Source: Azolla caroliniana (lineage: Eukaryota; Polypodiophyta). Taken from it: DNA of 64,000 bases. This document shows positions 1-10,316 of the stretch, one piece after another. The notes beneath the pieces are model-generated. The model made no database searches. It was not told the origin of the DNA and saw nothing but the letters and a program-made list of their open reading frames with translations. Every line of letters starts with the position of its first letter. Position 1 is the first letter of the stretch. The translations under genes and the position numbers were made by a program. The stretch covers positions 8,184,001 through 8,248,000 of the forward strand of contig JBHGNT010000017.1 in the NCBI GenBank assembly GCA_043228905.1, in the 5' to 3' direction.

Positions 1-2095
1 TTCCATGAATACTATGTCTTGACTCTGTAATACCTTCTTGTCGACCAAGTCATACAGTCGGTAGCCAAACTCATAATCACCATATCCAAGGAATATGCAT
101 GGCCAGGACTTCGGATCCAACTTTGCTCTCTTGTCCTTTGCAACATGCACCTAAGCAAGATAGCCGAACACCTTTAGATGCCGGTAAGACACGTCTTTAC
201 CGGTCCATACTTTCCGTGGTGTGTCTCCGCACAAGGGCGTTGATGGTGATCTATTTATCACATACGTTGTTGTCATCAGTGCCTCAGCCCAAAACGTCTT
301 GGATAACTTGGCATGTGCCAGCATACTCCGTTAAGCTCTGGTGTCTTCAGCACAGTGAATTCGAGCCGGATTCCATTCGACCGGCAATACTCCTCGAACT
401 ACCCCCGGTATTCTTCTTCATTATCCGCTCGAACCGCTTTCATCTTTCGGCCGGTTTCCCTTTCCACTTTCGCGTGGAGGTCCTTGAAGACGGACAATAC
501 CTAATCCTTCGTCTTCAACGGTGAGACCCATAGCTTTCGGTTGTGATCGTCTATGAACGTCACGAAGTACTGCAATCCGGCATGTGACTTCGTGTCCACT
601 CGGCATACGTCGGTATGCACAAGTTCCAACGGTGCATTCCATCTTGACAGTGGTCGGGTTTGAAAGGAGGTTTGGTTCTGCTTGCCAGCCAAGCCATCGA
701 TGCATCTCTCAAGTTGTATGTCTTTCACTTCCGGAATGATGTTATCCTCGGCAAGTTTTCACATTCCTTTCTTACTCATATGGCACAACCTCTTGTGCCA
801 TGGCTCACTGGCATTGTTGGATGCTATGTTCACTTCTTCCCGACATATCCGGGCATGCATCAGGTACAATGTGTTGATCTTCTGGGTTCGGGCCATGATC
901 AGGCTTCCTTTGCTAAACTTCATGACTCCGTTCCGGATGCTACCCTTGTAGCCTTCATCATCCAGCCGACTAGCTAATATCAGGTTCAACCGAACCTCCG
1001 GAACATGTTGAACATCTTTCAGTCACAACTTGCACCCGGTTGATGTCATCAACCACACATCTCCTATGCCAATAATTCAGCATGCACTGTCATTTCCCAT
1101 CCGGACAGAAATGTGAGCTCCGGCTCTGTAAGATGAGAAGCACTTCCAGTCGGGGGTCAGATGGAACGACGCACCAGACTCGACCACCCACGTCATTTCA
1201 TTGCTGACAAGATGCAGCTCACTCTCCTCAGTGATGAGCAACACTTCTTCTTCACTTGTCGCGATTGCCGACGTTCCTTTCCGATCCAAACTTCTCTGGT
1301 CCGGACCCTTCTTCGAGTCGGTGTTGTTAGTTCCTTTCTCCTTCCGGAAGTGTCGGCAATTCTTCTAGAAGTTCCCTGGCTTTCCGCAATAAAAGCAAGT
1401 GGGCCTCCCCCTTGACTTCGACCTCGTCCCCGATTTGTCCCAGTTTTGGGGACTCTGATTTCGGCCTCTTCCCCCGGTTATGGTCATCTTCCGTGACCAA
1501 GGCATTCAGATCAGTTCTGGACTATTGGTCCTTCCGGCAAGCTTCTTCATCTAGCAAGCTTGATTATACCCTTGCTAGGGACAATTGTTTTACTTCCGGC
1601 TTGGTGTTGCCCAAAGTGACACTAGCGTCTCCCAACTATCCGGGCGGGAACCGAGCAAGACCAACTCAAATACCTATCAGCCAGAGGTACTTCCAGCGAG
1701 GATGTTTGATTTATGAGCCCCTGGAAAGCATGCATGTGCTCCGCCATGCTGGATCCATCTTGGTATCGAAATCTCACTAACTTCTGGAATACCAAAACCC
1801 GATTTACGACATTCTTGCTCTCTAGCATGGCTCCGATTTTCTCCTAGAGCTCATTTGCCTTATTCTCTTCATTGAAATTATTGTACAGGCTCATGTCGAT
1901 GAAGCATCTTGTGTATGTCGTCATCTTCATATGCATCACCTTCCAGGTCGCGTCATCGATCTTGTCTGGCCTTTTGTCCCCAAACATTACTGGTAGCCAG
2001 AGATTTTTAACCACTAGCATGTCCCTCATCTTCGACTTCCACTCTAGGTAGTTGGAACTGGTGAGCTTGAACATGCTACCAAATTATTCTTCCAT
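1..2095 (-). pseudogene. Broken copia gag-pol of A1 (gag to integrase)
   Basis: The gag start codon is at 2095, but codon 4 is a stop (TAA), so the frame is dead almost at once. Further down the minus strand are recognisable pieces: the N-terminal gag (2074-1844), central gag (1828-1622), the zinc-knuckle region near 1400, a protease segment with WVVESGASFHLTP in place of the usual D-S/T-G triad (about 1210), GAG-pre-integrase ending LCHMSKKGM (989-759), and the integrase start with VHTDVCRVDTKSHAG (about 600). These pieces lie in different frames, so several indels are present. The family assignment is secure; no function is expected of this copy. Confidence 0.85.
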
Positions 2096-2125
2096 TTTTC
2101 TTTCTTTGTTTGAAGTTTACGACTT

Positions 2126-2138
2126 CGCTCTGATACCA
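2126..2138 (-). other. Primer-binding site of A1
   Basis: The minus strand reads TGGTATCAGAGCG, the classic plant copia PBS complementary to the 3' end of initiator tRNA-Met. It lies just inside the LTR. Confidence 0.85.
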
Positions 2139-2141
2139 GTT

Positions 2142-2613
2142 TGTGCGGAATAATGCTCGACCACAACCGAGTATTACTCACTCAAAGGAAGAAAATAGAA
2201 AATAGAAATGATAGACACAAGATGTTAACATGGAAAACCCTAAGAGGGAAAAACCACGGGACCCCACTGACTCCAACTATCTCTATGAGAAGAGGGTACA
2301 ATGCGAGACTCGGAGGCAACAACCTCGAGCTCTATGTCTTCGCCAACCGGTGATTACAACAGAAAAGCTTTTTGTATCTCACGATCTCTCTCCTATTGTC
2401 ACGGTCTCTCTGTCTATACAACAATATCTTTATATACATCATCATAATAAGTGCTTGCCCTAAGTCACATTTATACTTATATGAATTTAGGACTATTTAC
2501 AAATATGGTCATGACAAGCACACTAGGAACATATTTACAGATATGTTCCTAGATCCGGTTCACATCCGATCCGGCTCCTCCGGTTCTCATCCGGAGGGAC
2601 CAAATTACCAACA
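2142..2613 (-). repeat. 5' LTR of A1
   Basis: On the minus strand the segment starts TGTTGGTAATTTGG and ends CCGCACA, three bases before the primer-binding site. Its first 25 bases resemble the LTR starts of A3 (62919) and A2 (42018). It holds a TATA-like TATAAATG followed by TTAGGGCAAG (plus-strand complement near 2455-2480), the core-promoter pattern also seen in G and A2. Boundaries are inferred from the TG...CA rule and the PBS; the partner LTR lies outside the window. Confidence 0.75.
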
Positions 2614-2901
2614 AAATGAACATCATAAAACATAAGTATATCAAGTGCTTTTGTTGATAAGTCTTCAAGATGACCCACCAATCGAAACAACCCAATGGGT
2701 GGATGCTTTTGAAGACATCATGTTTGGTTACCCATATGGGTAGATACTAGAAACAATGTCAAAATACAAACCAAATCAAATAAAATAAAAAAGCATATAT
2801 CATAAGTCATCAACATATATACCTAGTGTATATGGAGACCCCTGTAAATAGAGATTCACAATAAAAAAAAAATTCACTAGATAAGGTCATCCAAAATATT
2901 G
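2614..2901. other. Unassigned spacer between A1 and remnant N
   Basis: AT-rich sequence with no recognisable coding or RNA feature. It contains short imperfect repeats of a motif around 'acccatatgggta' and 'aacccaatgggtgg'. I see no gene in it. Confidence 0.5.
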
Positions 2902-3098
2902 TGAAATACACATAGAGAGGATTGGAATCAGTTTGTCTCATTTATTCTGTCATGCTTAATTTATAGCTGATACAAAGATACCTGTTTGGGTTGGTTTGGC
3001 TGCTAACTATAGGCTCATGTGCTTGTTAATCTTCAGGTAGTTACTAAAGGTGGCACAAATCTAGGTAGGTCAATTAGGTGGATATTGGTAACGCCGCA
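2902..3098 (-). repeat. Probable 3' LTR of remnant N
   Basis: On the minus strand this follows a purine-rich tract (CAGGGGACAAA) and starts TGCGGCG. It ends TATTTCA, matching the LTR edge at 4556. It is short and the partner copy is interrupted, so the boundaries are tentative. Confidence 0.4.
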
Positions 3099-3135
3099 TT
3101 TGTCCCCTGAGAAAAACAAAGAGTTTATGGCACGG

Positions 3136-3760
3136 TTAAATGACAAGTGCCACTAGATGGGATGGGGTGGTATAGGGCTTGATGCGAGCAATGTGGGCGG
3201 CGGTGACTCGGCCGTTGGAGTTGTATCGGAGCAAGTAAGTAGTGGATTTCATGATGTGAACTATGGTGAAAGGGCCAATCCATCGGTGCATGAAGGTTTC
3301 ATTGAGGTCGCGCGCTGGACCGGGAAGTAAATAAGTACTTTGTTGCCCTTGGAATAAGTTGGGATAATTCGACCCACATTGTAGTGCCGCTTCTAGCATC
3401 GTTGTGCAATCTGCAAGTTTAGGGAATTGGCTTGCCGAAGTAGTGGGAGCATAGGTTGGAGATAGATCCCCCAAGTGGCACCATCCGTGTGGGCAAGTCT
3501 AGAATGGACATTGATGGACGACTCTGGTGGGTGGCAACGGTCGCACCCGTAGAGTGCCTGAATGGGGCTAATCTTGGTTGACACCTACACTGATGTGTTG
3601 TAGGCATGGGTGACAAAGAACAGTTTCATGTAGTGGATTTGTGATATCTTGCTTGAGGGCCTTGTTGAGTCATCCGGTGAGGCCATTTGTTTGTGGGTGG
3701 TATGGGGACATAAATACCTGTTGGACCCCTCGTTGAGTTGCGATGGCTTTAAGAGTTGGT
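3136..3760 (-). pseudogene. Gypsy integrase remnant (core end and GPF/Y module)
   Basis: The minus strand encodes SPYHPQTNGLT, the conserved stretch around the third catalytic residue of gypsy integrases, then an in-frame stop. After several frame changes comes a C-terminal piece with WIGPFTIVHIM and AAHIARIKPY, the GPF/Y module. The conserved glutamate after the PQTNG stretch is lost. No chromodomain follows. This is a fossil with no expected activity. Confidence 0.7.
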
Positions 3761-3828
3761 GGGGCAACAGTGTTGGAAAATCACCTTGTGTAACAATTGG
3801 GTTCGGATAGCATGCAATCTTCAATGCA

Positions 3829-4508
3829 TTAAGCGATGAGGATACCCTCATTGAACATCTTGTGACCTTGGTCCCGGGCACAGTGGGTGATTTCATGATG
3901 CAGATGGGGCCACAAGAAGAAAAGCTTGACGTGCTCAAGCATAGTTGGATCAACACTAATCAGTAGTTGATGTAATTGGACAACAAATTGTTCCATTGGT
4001 TTGTGCACTTGTTGTTGCAACATCTCGAGTTGCTGCAGCACCATCTGTGTTGAATTCTAATGGGCGAAGTTTTTCACGAGGTGATCCCTGAGGATTGCCT
4101 AGTTCTCTTTCAATTCGCTTGCTTGCCGCACGAACCAGGTGGTTGTGACGATCTCCAGGAGAGTGCGAACTTCCAAAGCTTTGTCATGTCGAGCCATTAG
4201 TGGATTGGTGGTAAGTAGAGATCATTTCGAAGTGGTCCAACCAAGCTAATCCATCCTCAGAGAGCGGGTTGGAGAAAGGTTTTGGGTAGACCTTGGAATC
4301 GAGTTGATCATGAGATTAATCAAAGTTGGCGGAAAGGAAGGAGAGCATAGCCTAATTCGTGTGGTTGACTTGAATCATGGCATTGGAGAGGATTTGCAGG
4401 AGTTGCTATTTGGAAGGGTGGTGCGCGCTCGTGAAGTTGCAGGAACTCAGGGTGCATGGGGGTATTGTCTTTTGAGGCCACGTGAAGGGGTTGGGAGGCC
4501 ATGAACAA
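3829..4508 (-). pseudogene. Gypsy gag remnant
   Basis: The most readable stretch (4044-3829) contains MEQFVVQLHQLLISVDPTMLEHVKL, Leu- and Met-rich, with spacing resembling the retrotransposon gag domain. Upstream to 4508 a separate frame gives a Pro/His-rich N-terminus. The two are linked only through frameshifts. The order gag then integrase without a polymerase shows an internal deletion. Confidence 0.5.
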
Positions 4509-4612
4509 GGCGGCGGCTAGCGGCTAAGACTAGGCTCATCGGCTCCACTAGTATATGAAATGCACATAGAGAGGATCGTGTTACTCGGTCGGCAAAGGAG
4601 TAAAGACCAGAA

Positions 4613-5029
4613 TGTGAAAGGGATGGTTATTCGGAATATATTTTAATTAAGTAGAGTAGATTATAATTATGTAGTGAACGGACGGACCGGAATCGGTATG
4701 TCGATCCGGATCCGGACCGGTTCCGAACAGGTGCCGGTTGGCACCGTTTTGTACGCAGCACCGGTGACCTATATAAAGGCCCGGTTACAATGTAAAACTT
4801 TAACGGAGAATTAATATAAGCTTCTTGTTTTATCTTCACGTATTGATTACCGTTCTGTATTAATTGTGATATCTTACGCGTGTATTAAGTGAATGGCTTA
4901 TTGCTAAGTAGCCAATTAAGTCGAATTAATCGTTGTGTCTCAAGTTATCTCGTCATAACACCCCTTTGGTGAAGTGTCTTCCGGAGACACCCTGTGTTAG
5001 GCCATTGTCCGGCCCTAAGGATTAACACA
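4613..5029 (+). repeat. 5' LTR of F
   Basis: It starts TGTGAAAGG and ends TTAACACA, giving a TGTG...CACA terminal inverted pair. A TATA box (4772-4777) sits in a cluster of CCGG motifs (about 4680-4760). The leader begins GTTTTTGGCGAGCACG, which probably overlaps the primer-binding site; I could not match it to a specific tRNA. The partner LTR is not in the window. Confidence 0.7.
4772..4777 (+). promoter_or_regulatory. TATA box of LTR F
   Basis: TATAAA within ctatataaagg, about 260 bases before the LTR end, where a plant LTR core promoter is expected. It is a sequence match only. Confidence 0.5.
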
Positions 5030-5082
5030 GTTTTTGGCGAGCACGATTCCTGCACAATCGCAGCGAACATCGGCGGGAATGG

Positions 5083-7137
5083 ATGACACGACCAACGAAC
5101 GACCCGGTTACGGAGCGAGCAAGGAGACTTGCTGAACGACTGAGGAAGCGAGAGGCTTTCCAGCAAGGGGTAGAAGAAATCAAAGCGGATTGCTCATTTT
5201 CCAAGGTGATCCGGAGAGTGGCCAAGGAGTCACTTCGGTTACCACAAAACGCCTACCCAGACGAAGGAAGCAGCCTAAGCAACCTCCAGGAAGCGGAATC
5301 CCTTCTCCAGGTATTGGCAGCGGAGGAAGGCGAATCCGAAGCATTTTCGGCATTTGAATCGGGTTCGGATGGGGAATACATCACGCAGACGAACTACCGC
5401 AGCAGTAACGACACCCCAGGCGGACCAGAGGACGAGTCGGATACCTTGCCGACACCGGAACCAGAATTGACAAGGCTGGAAACTCCAATACCAGAAGTTG
5501 ACCACACTTCGGAACCAGAAGTCGAGGACAAGAGACCTCCGACACCGGAAGTCGAGGAGGATAAGCCTCCGACACCGAAAGAGGAGCAGGAAAGATCTCC
5601 GATGATGACAAAAGACCGGGAAAAACCTCTGACACCAAAAGAGGAACGACCACCGACACCACTAGCCCGTGTACCGACACCAGACAACGATATGCTGTTC
5701 CAATATCCCAGATACCGGGATGATCCGGACGCGGAAGCACACGTCTATGCGTTTCAGCAGACCTGGGAGGCAAACCATGTGTCCCAACGCTTGAATGCAA
5801 CCGAAGAGGAACGCTCAAAAAGAGCAGAGTTCGGAATGACCTTGGAGGGACCGGCCGCCAGATGGCACCAAACACAAGATCCCAGCACCATCCGCACGTT
5901 TGAAACATTAAAGAAAAAAAAATTGCATTTCTTTCACAAGGAGATGGACCAGCAGGAAATGGTAGGCTTATTTTACAATATCCGGCAGGAACCAACGGAG
6001 AACATTCAACAGTTTGTCATCCGGTTCCAGCGGATCCACAGTCAGCTCAGCCAAACACCACCGGAGAAAGAAACAAAGGCCATATTCTTAGCAGCCCTCC
6101 GGGAACCCTTACGTATGGTGTGCACCGTTATTGATTTCCGCACCAGCAGCATAGATCAAGTGATCGACCGAGTTCGGGAAATCGAAACCTCAAGTTCATG
6201 GCTAACCATGGGCGCACTTCAGCGTGCACTACCAACAAAAGAGGACCTTCGTTTCCGGCAATCAGTTCAATGTACGACATGCCTGAATGCCGGACATTCG
6301 GCGCTGGAATGCACCATGCGTTCCCAATGCTTGCTCTGCCACTCCAGAAGTCACACAATGGAACGGTGTGAGTATAACTTGTTAAATCGGCAAGCACCAC
6401 CGGTCCGACAAATTGAACCACGGAGCAACCAGGAGGAAGAAGAAGAACGTTGGTGGCGAGAGGAGCGCTACCAACCGGCACAAGATGTCCGGTACAGGGA
6501 TCGAAGAGACGCTTATGACCGATATGATAGACAGGATAGATACCGGGACTATAATGGACGGTACGAGAGATACAACCGGGATCACTCCCCTGGTTACAAC
6601 CACCGAAGGGACAACTATGGCAAGTATGACGACCAACATCGTCAAGGTTACCGAAACAAAAAGAATTTCAAGAAACCTCATTTCAACAAAAAGGGGGGTC
6701 ATCCACGGGAACCGGAAAAGGGCGCTCCAAGCAGCCAACTGGACCAAAACCAAGCACTTACCACAGGACCTCCACCAAGCACACACACCGAATCCAGCAA
6801 CACCCGGAAGCCGTACTGCTATTATTGCCGGCAAGAAGGCCACTATAGTAATCAATGTCCGGTGAAGAGCTACGACAAGCGACCATCGGTAAACATGGTA
6901 GACGCGGAAGTCGCAGACATACAACAAGTTACTACAAGATCAAAAGGAAAAGCCACGGAGTGGGAAACTCAAGAAGCCATCCGGAAGCAGGCAACCGAAT
7001 GGGTGAAGAAGGCAAATCAGCGGAATACGGCAGAGCTCGAACAACAAAAAGAGAATGCCAAAGAGCTCACCGGCCCGAGGCAGCCCGAAAACCCAACATG
7101 GCAGGCGTTACAAGAATGCCAAATAACGCTACGTTAG
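5083..7137 (+). CDS. Intact gag polyprotein of F, 684 residues, three zinc knuckles
   Basis: A single open frame from ATG 5083 to TAG 7135-7137, in the leader after the LTR. Residues about 1-90 are charged and helical. Residues about 125-210 form an acidic/proline stretch with iterated PPTP units (RPPTPEVEEDKPPTP and similar), probably disordered. Residues about 210-380 look like the capsid-type gag fold. A tandem pair of CX2CX4HX4C knuckles follows (CTTCLNAGHSALEC and CLLCHSRSHTMERC, about 398-430). Next come an Arg/Tyr/Asp-rich region (about 450-530) and a third knuckle, CYYCRQEGHYSNQC (about 577-590). Gag would package the element RNA in cytoplasmic particles. A pair plus a distant third knuckle is more than the one or two usual in plant gag. 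The absence of any break suggests a fairly recent copy. The pol part is hidden by the gap. Confidence 0.85.
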   Translation: MTRPTNDPVTERARRLAERLRKREAFQQGVEEIKADCSFSKVIRRVAKESLRLPQNAYPDEGSSLSNLQEAESLLQVLAAEEGESEAFSAFESGSDGEYITQTNYRSSNDTPGGPEDESDTLPTPEPELTRLETPIPEVDHTSEPEVEDKRPPTPEVEEDKPPTPKEEQERSPMMTKDREKPLTPKEERPPTPLARVPTPDNDMLFQYPRYRDDPDAEAHVYAFQQTWEANHVSQRLNATEEERSKRAEFGMTLEGPAARWHQTQDPSTIRTFETLKKKKLHFFHKEMDQQEMVGLFYNIRQEPTENIQQFVIRFQRIHSQLSQTPPEKETKAIFLAALREPLRMVCTVIDFRTSSIDQVIDRVREIETSSSWLTMGALQRALPTKEDLRFRQSVQCTTCLNAGHSALECTMRSQCLLCHSRSHTMERCEYNLLNRQAPPVRQIEPRSNQEEEEERWWREERYQPAQDVRYRDRRDAYDRYDRQDRYRDYNGRYERYNRDHSPGYNHRRDNYGKYDDQHRQGYRNKKNFKKPHFNKKGGHPREPEKGAPSSQLDQNQALTTGPPPSTHTESSNTRKPYCYYCRQEGHYSNQCPVKSYDKRPSVNMVDAEVADIQQVTTRSKGKATEWETQEAIRKQATEWVKKANQRNTAELEQQKENAKELTGPRQPENPTWQALQECQITLR

Positions 7138-7145
7138 GCCGGCTA

Positions 7146-7245
7146 NNNNNNNNNNNNNNNNNNNNNNNNNNNNNNNNNNNNNNNNNNNNNNNNNNNNNNN
7201 NNNNNNNNNNNNNNNNNNNNNNNNNNNNNNNNNNNNNNNNNNNNN
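7146..7245. other. Assembly gap (100 N)
   Basis: Exactly 100 N, the conventional filler for a scaffold gap of unknown size. The left side ends just after F gag and the right side starts inside the RT end of copia E, so the missing part should include F pol and the 5' part of E. Confidence 0.98.
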
Positions 7246-8027
7246 AAAACCTGTGACTACCCCTCTTGAACGTAATCTCAAGATCGATGCCAGCTCTGGC
7301 ACGGCCGCGAGCGAGTCGACTCAGTATCGTCAATTGATCGGCAGTCTAATCTACCTAACCATTACGTGACCCAACCTCAGTTATTCGGTCGGCCTACTTA
7401 GCCAATTCAATGCAGAATCCAAGAAACCTTCACCTTGATTGCGCTAAGAGGATACTACGGTATGTCAGCACAACAGTGGACTATGGCATCTTGTTTAAAT
7501 CGAATACGACCATTCGACTTGAAGGATACACAAACGCGGATTGGGCAGGATACAAAGCGGATAGACAATCCACATCTGGATTCGTCTTCTCCCTCGGCAA
7601 CGGAGCGATCTCCTGGAGCAGCAAGAAACAACCGACAGTCGCACTGTCGAGCACGGAAGTCGAATACAGGGGCGCAGCAGTCGCCGCATGCGAAGCTGTA
7701 TGGCTTAAGCGTATACTAAAAGATCTAGGCGTATCCATCAAAGATCCAATATGCCTGTACTGCGACAACATGAGTAGTATCTACCTCGCGTGTAACCCCG
7801 TATTTCACGCGCGGACTAAACACATCGAAGTGCACTACCACTTCATCCGCAAGCGCGTTTAGGCCGGAGAAATTGACCTCCAACACATCAGCACGCACCT
7901 ACAAGTCGCTGATATCTTTACAAAGGCCTTAGGCATCCACAAGCTCAAGCAATTTGCATCAGATCTTGGTCTCACGTCGTCCACATTGCCGAGCTTGAGG
8001 GCGAGTACGCAGACGCAGCACGGATAG
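7246..8027 (+). pseudogene. Copia RT end and RNase H of E
   Basis: The RT tail (LIGSLIYLTIT) is followed by an in-frame stop near 7366 and a frame change. RNase H then reads well from 7410, with GYTNADWAGYKADRQSTSG (first Asp), ALSSTEVEYRGAA (Glu) and YCDNMSSIYLA (second Asp). A stop (TAG) at 7860-7862 interrupts the C-terminal part; the frame continues to a stop at 8025-8027. RNase H would remove the RNA strand during reverse transcription. This copy is disabled. Confidence 0.85.
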
Positions 8028-8116
8028 GCTACGCAATACGCAACACAGGCGACTAGACAAGTCGAAGTACGAACCGAACGACTTTCCGACAGATGGAAGT
8101 TGTGTTCAAAGGGGTG

Positions 8117-8305
8117 TGTTGAGAATCGAACTCAACTTCCCATAGATAGGTTTCACACTAGCTCATGGATATTCCATGCTAGTTTTGTAAATAGTAGAAA
8201 GGGCGCTTGCCCTAGCTTAGTTGGTATATAAACCAACTCATTGTAACTTAGTTAATGTTGGATGTATTTTGTTTCGTTAATATAATATACTCTTTTGTCT
8301 ATCTC

Positions 8306-8383
<78 letters not shown>

Positions 8384-8454
8384 TTATTACACATACACAC
8401 ACCTACGTTCACCTTCCGCTGCATTGCAATCACCACAGACTTCATTTCCTAACA
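8117..8454 (+). repeat. 3' LTR of E
   Basis: It starts TGTTGAGAATC after the purine tract and probably ends CCTAACA at 8454, where sequence homologous to copia G resumes. A TATA-like ggtatataaacc lies near 8222-8232. It contains a 70-bp (TC)n run. The right edge is inferred from the host junction. Confidence 0.7.
8310..8379 (+). repeat. (TC)n microsatellite, about 35 units
   Basis: A pure TC run inside the 3' LTR of E. Similar CT runs sit in the 3' half of the LTRs of H, C and M. Confidence 0.95.
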
Positions 8455-9710
8455 AAGGCGAGCTAGAGTGTTATGATGAAGCCATTGCCGATGAGAACAG
8501 AGAGAAATGGTTGAACACGATGCAAGATGAGAGGGACTCCTTGCACGAAAACTACACCTACTACTTGGTAGAACTACCGAAAGGTAAGAGAGCACTCAGG
8601 AATAAATGGGTCTACAAGGTGAAGACTGAAGAAGTCGACAATGCTCCTAGGTATAAAGCCCCCATTGTTGTGAAGGATTTCCAACAAAAAAAGGGCATCG
8701 AATTTGACGAATTATTCGCTCCAGTCGTGAAGATGACATTCATTAGAACTGTTCTGAGCATAACTGCTAGCATGGATCTGGAGATCGAACAGTTGGATGT
8801 CAAGACGACATTCTTGCACAGGGAGTTGGATGAAGAGATCTACATGTAGCAACCCGAAGGCTTTGTGGAGAAAGGGAAAGAGAATCTCGTGTGTTGACTG
8901 AAGAAAAGCTTGTACGGCCTAAAACAAGCTCCACGCCAACGGTACAAGAAGTTCGAGTCATTCATGGTGGAACATGGGTTCCAGAAAACACAAGTTGATC
9001 ACTGTGTGTTCGTCAAAAGGTACGATGAAAGTGACTTCTTGATTCTCTTATTATATGTTGATGACATGTTGATAGTCGTTCAAGATACAAGGAAGATCGG
9101 AAGCTTGAAGAAAGCTTTAGGTAAGTCGTTTGCCATGAAGGATCTTGGTCTGGCTAAAAAGATCTTAGGGATGCACATAGTTCGGGACAGAACTAAGAAA
9201 GTGTTGTGGTTGTCACAAGAGAAATACGTGATGAAGATCCAAGAAAGATTCAACATGACAGAAGCAAAGCCGATCGACTCTACATTACCGACTAACTGCA
9301 AGTTAAATGCAAGGAAATGCCCGAGAAGGGAGGAAGAAAAGGCTGAGATGAGGAAAGTGCCATATGCCTCGGTCATTGGCAGTCTAATGTATGTTATGGT
9401 CTGCACGAGACCAGACATGGCCTTTATTGTGGGAACAATAAGCCGATACATGAGTAATCTAGGAAGATAACACTAGGGAGCGGTGAAGTGGATACTTAGG
9501 TACTTGAAAGGCACCTCGAGGGTATGCCTAAGGTATGGTGTCGAAAAACCCATGCTCGAAGGGTTTACCGACTCGAACATGTCGGGGGAGGTAGATTCAA
9601 GCTGATCCACGTCAATGGATCCGACATGCTGACAAAGAACCTACCGATGGACGGACTCATAGTCTATCAACTGAAGACAGGACTAACTAACTCCCTCCCA
9701 CATGAGTGAC
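8455..9710 (+). pseudogene. Copia RT and truncated RNase H of G
   Basis: RT is readable from about 8458: RALRNKWVYK, the FDELFAPVVKM stretch, QLDVKTTFLH, then two in-frame stops (8847-8849 and 8895-8897), then YVDDMLIV with the catalytic Asp pair (about 9056-9078) and RPDMAFIVG. Stops follow near 9470. The RNase H section is mostly deleted: a short piece with GFTDS is followed within about 60 bases by the C-terminal segment HVNGSDMLTKNLPMDGL (9620-9665) in another frame. This copy cannot make a working polymerase. Confidence 0.85.
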
Positions 9711-9752
9711 GGGGGAGTTTGTTGGGAATATATCCCTCCCGTGGGAGAAGCC

Positions 9753-9836
9753 GACTGTCTAGAAGTAGCCGACAATCGAAGACAAGGTAGAGCTGATTGT
9801 CTGGAAGTAGCTGACAGTCGAAGACAAGGAAGAGCC
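9753..9836 (+). repeat. Two-copy 42-bp tandem repeat in U3 of G
   Basis: Units 9753-9794 and 9795-9836 match at most positions (gactgtctagaagtagccga against gattgtctggaagtagctga). A shorter third partial unit follows to about 9870. Confidence 0.85.
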
Positions 9837-9985
9837 AACTGTTCGGGCCGAGGAGAGCCGACAGTCAAAGAGTTAACAAATAGGGAGTCGGCTGATTAAC
9901 TGTTGACTATTATTATTAGAGTTATAATAATAGTATCGATGTGTAGTAGGGGCTACACTTGTAATTAGCCCATATGATGTATTAG

Positions 9986-9993
9986 TATAAATA
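9986..9993 (+). promoter_or_regulatory. TATA box of LTR G
   Basis: TATAAATA followed four bases later by TAGGGCAAA. The pair is conserved in the LTRs of A2 (42327) and A1. Confidence 0.55.
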
Positions 9994-10316
9994 CGCCTAG
10001 GGCAAATGTATAGAAGTGAGTGTGATCCTCTGTTGTAGTGAAAAGACAGAGAAGAGTGTGAACGGGGTGAGAGACTGTGTGAGCGGTGCCATAGATGTGT
10101 TCTGTAAGAGCCATGCGTGGTTGATACACTTAGATGAAAGAGTGTTGTACTCTAATCCCATCCTTGTACCATTATATATAGAGAAGCTCCATTCTCTATG
10201 GTTTTCTCCCACTTTATGGTTTCCACGTAAAAACAGTGCACATTGTCTTTTGTGTTTCCCAATAGTGTATTTCAGCGCATTCCTTTTATTGTGGATTGAC
10301 GATCCGTTTCTCGACA

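Larger units (their letters stand above)
1..2613 (-). mobile_element. Ty1/copia element A1 (5' portion, runs off the window)
   Basis: Reading the minus strand from 2613 downward gives, in order, an LTR, a tRNA-Met-type primer-binding site, gag, protease, GAG-pre-integrase and the start of integrase, which is the Ty1/copia order. The element leaves the window at base 1, so RT, RNase H and the 3' LTR are not visible. It belongs to the same family (here called A) as G, A2 and A3: the gag proteins share the opening MFKLT and the segment CFIDMSLYNNFN. The coding region is broken in several frames, so this copy is not autonomous. Confidence 0.9.
2902..4612 (-). mobile_element. Decayed Ty3/gypsy remnant N
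   Basis: The minus strand carries a gag fragment (about 4508-3829) followed directly by an integrase fragment (about 3760-3136), a polypurine tract (3100-3111 in complement) and a short LTR-like end. Protease, RT and RNase H are absent, so a large internal deletion must have occurred near 3780-3830. About 20 bases after position 2902 recur at 4556 (tgaaatNcacatagagagga), which suggests the two LTR ends. The 5' LTR was then cut by insertion of F at 4613. Confidence 0.6.
4613..7145 (+). mobile_element. Ty3/gypsy-type element F (5' LTR and gag; cut by assembly gap)
   Basis: A 417-bp LTR is followed by a leader and one long uninterrupted gag frame. The sequence then meets the N gap at 7146, so protease, RT and integrase cannot be judged. 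The element is inserted at the edge of remnant N. The phrase VTTRSKGK near the gag C-terminus is of a kind often seen just before protease in plant gypsy polyproteins (from memory). Confidence 0.8.
7246..8454 (+). mobile_element. 3' end of Ty1/copia element E
   Basis: The end of RT, RNase H, a polypurine tract (aaaggggtg, about 8108-8116) and a 3' LTR follow in order on the plus strand. The protein is closely related to that of element C (30102-34649): both contain ALSSTEnEYRGAA and IEVHYHFIR, and both LTRs start TGTTGAGAATC. E ends inside copia G, whose RT reading resumes at 8455, so E is nested in G. Confidence 0.85.
8455..10316 (+). mobile_element. Ty1/copia element G (A family, 3' part)
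   Basis: RT and a shrunken RNase H are followed by a polypurine tract (acgggggag) and an LTR that starts TGTTGGGAATA. The protein matches A2, for example KGKRALRNKWVYK and KKSLYGLKQAP. Everything upstream of the RT fingers is missing in the window because E is inserted there and the gap follows further left. Confidence 0.85.
9720..10316 (+). repeat. 3' LTR of G
   Basis: It starts TGTTGGG directly after the purine tract and ends near TCTCGACA (10316, or CA at 10318). A core promoter TATAAATA lies at 9986-9993, followed by CCTAGGGCAAA, the same arrangement as in A2 and A1. U3 carries a two-copy 42-bp minisatellite (9753-9836). Confidence 0.75.

Noticed and set aside
99-524. Plus-strand coding frame at the window start
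   Set aside because: It is the antisense shadow of the A1 integrase.
5381-5995. Minus-strand 204-codon frame opposite F gag
   Set aside because: Antisense of the repetitive PPTP region; composition-driven.
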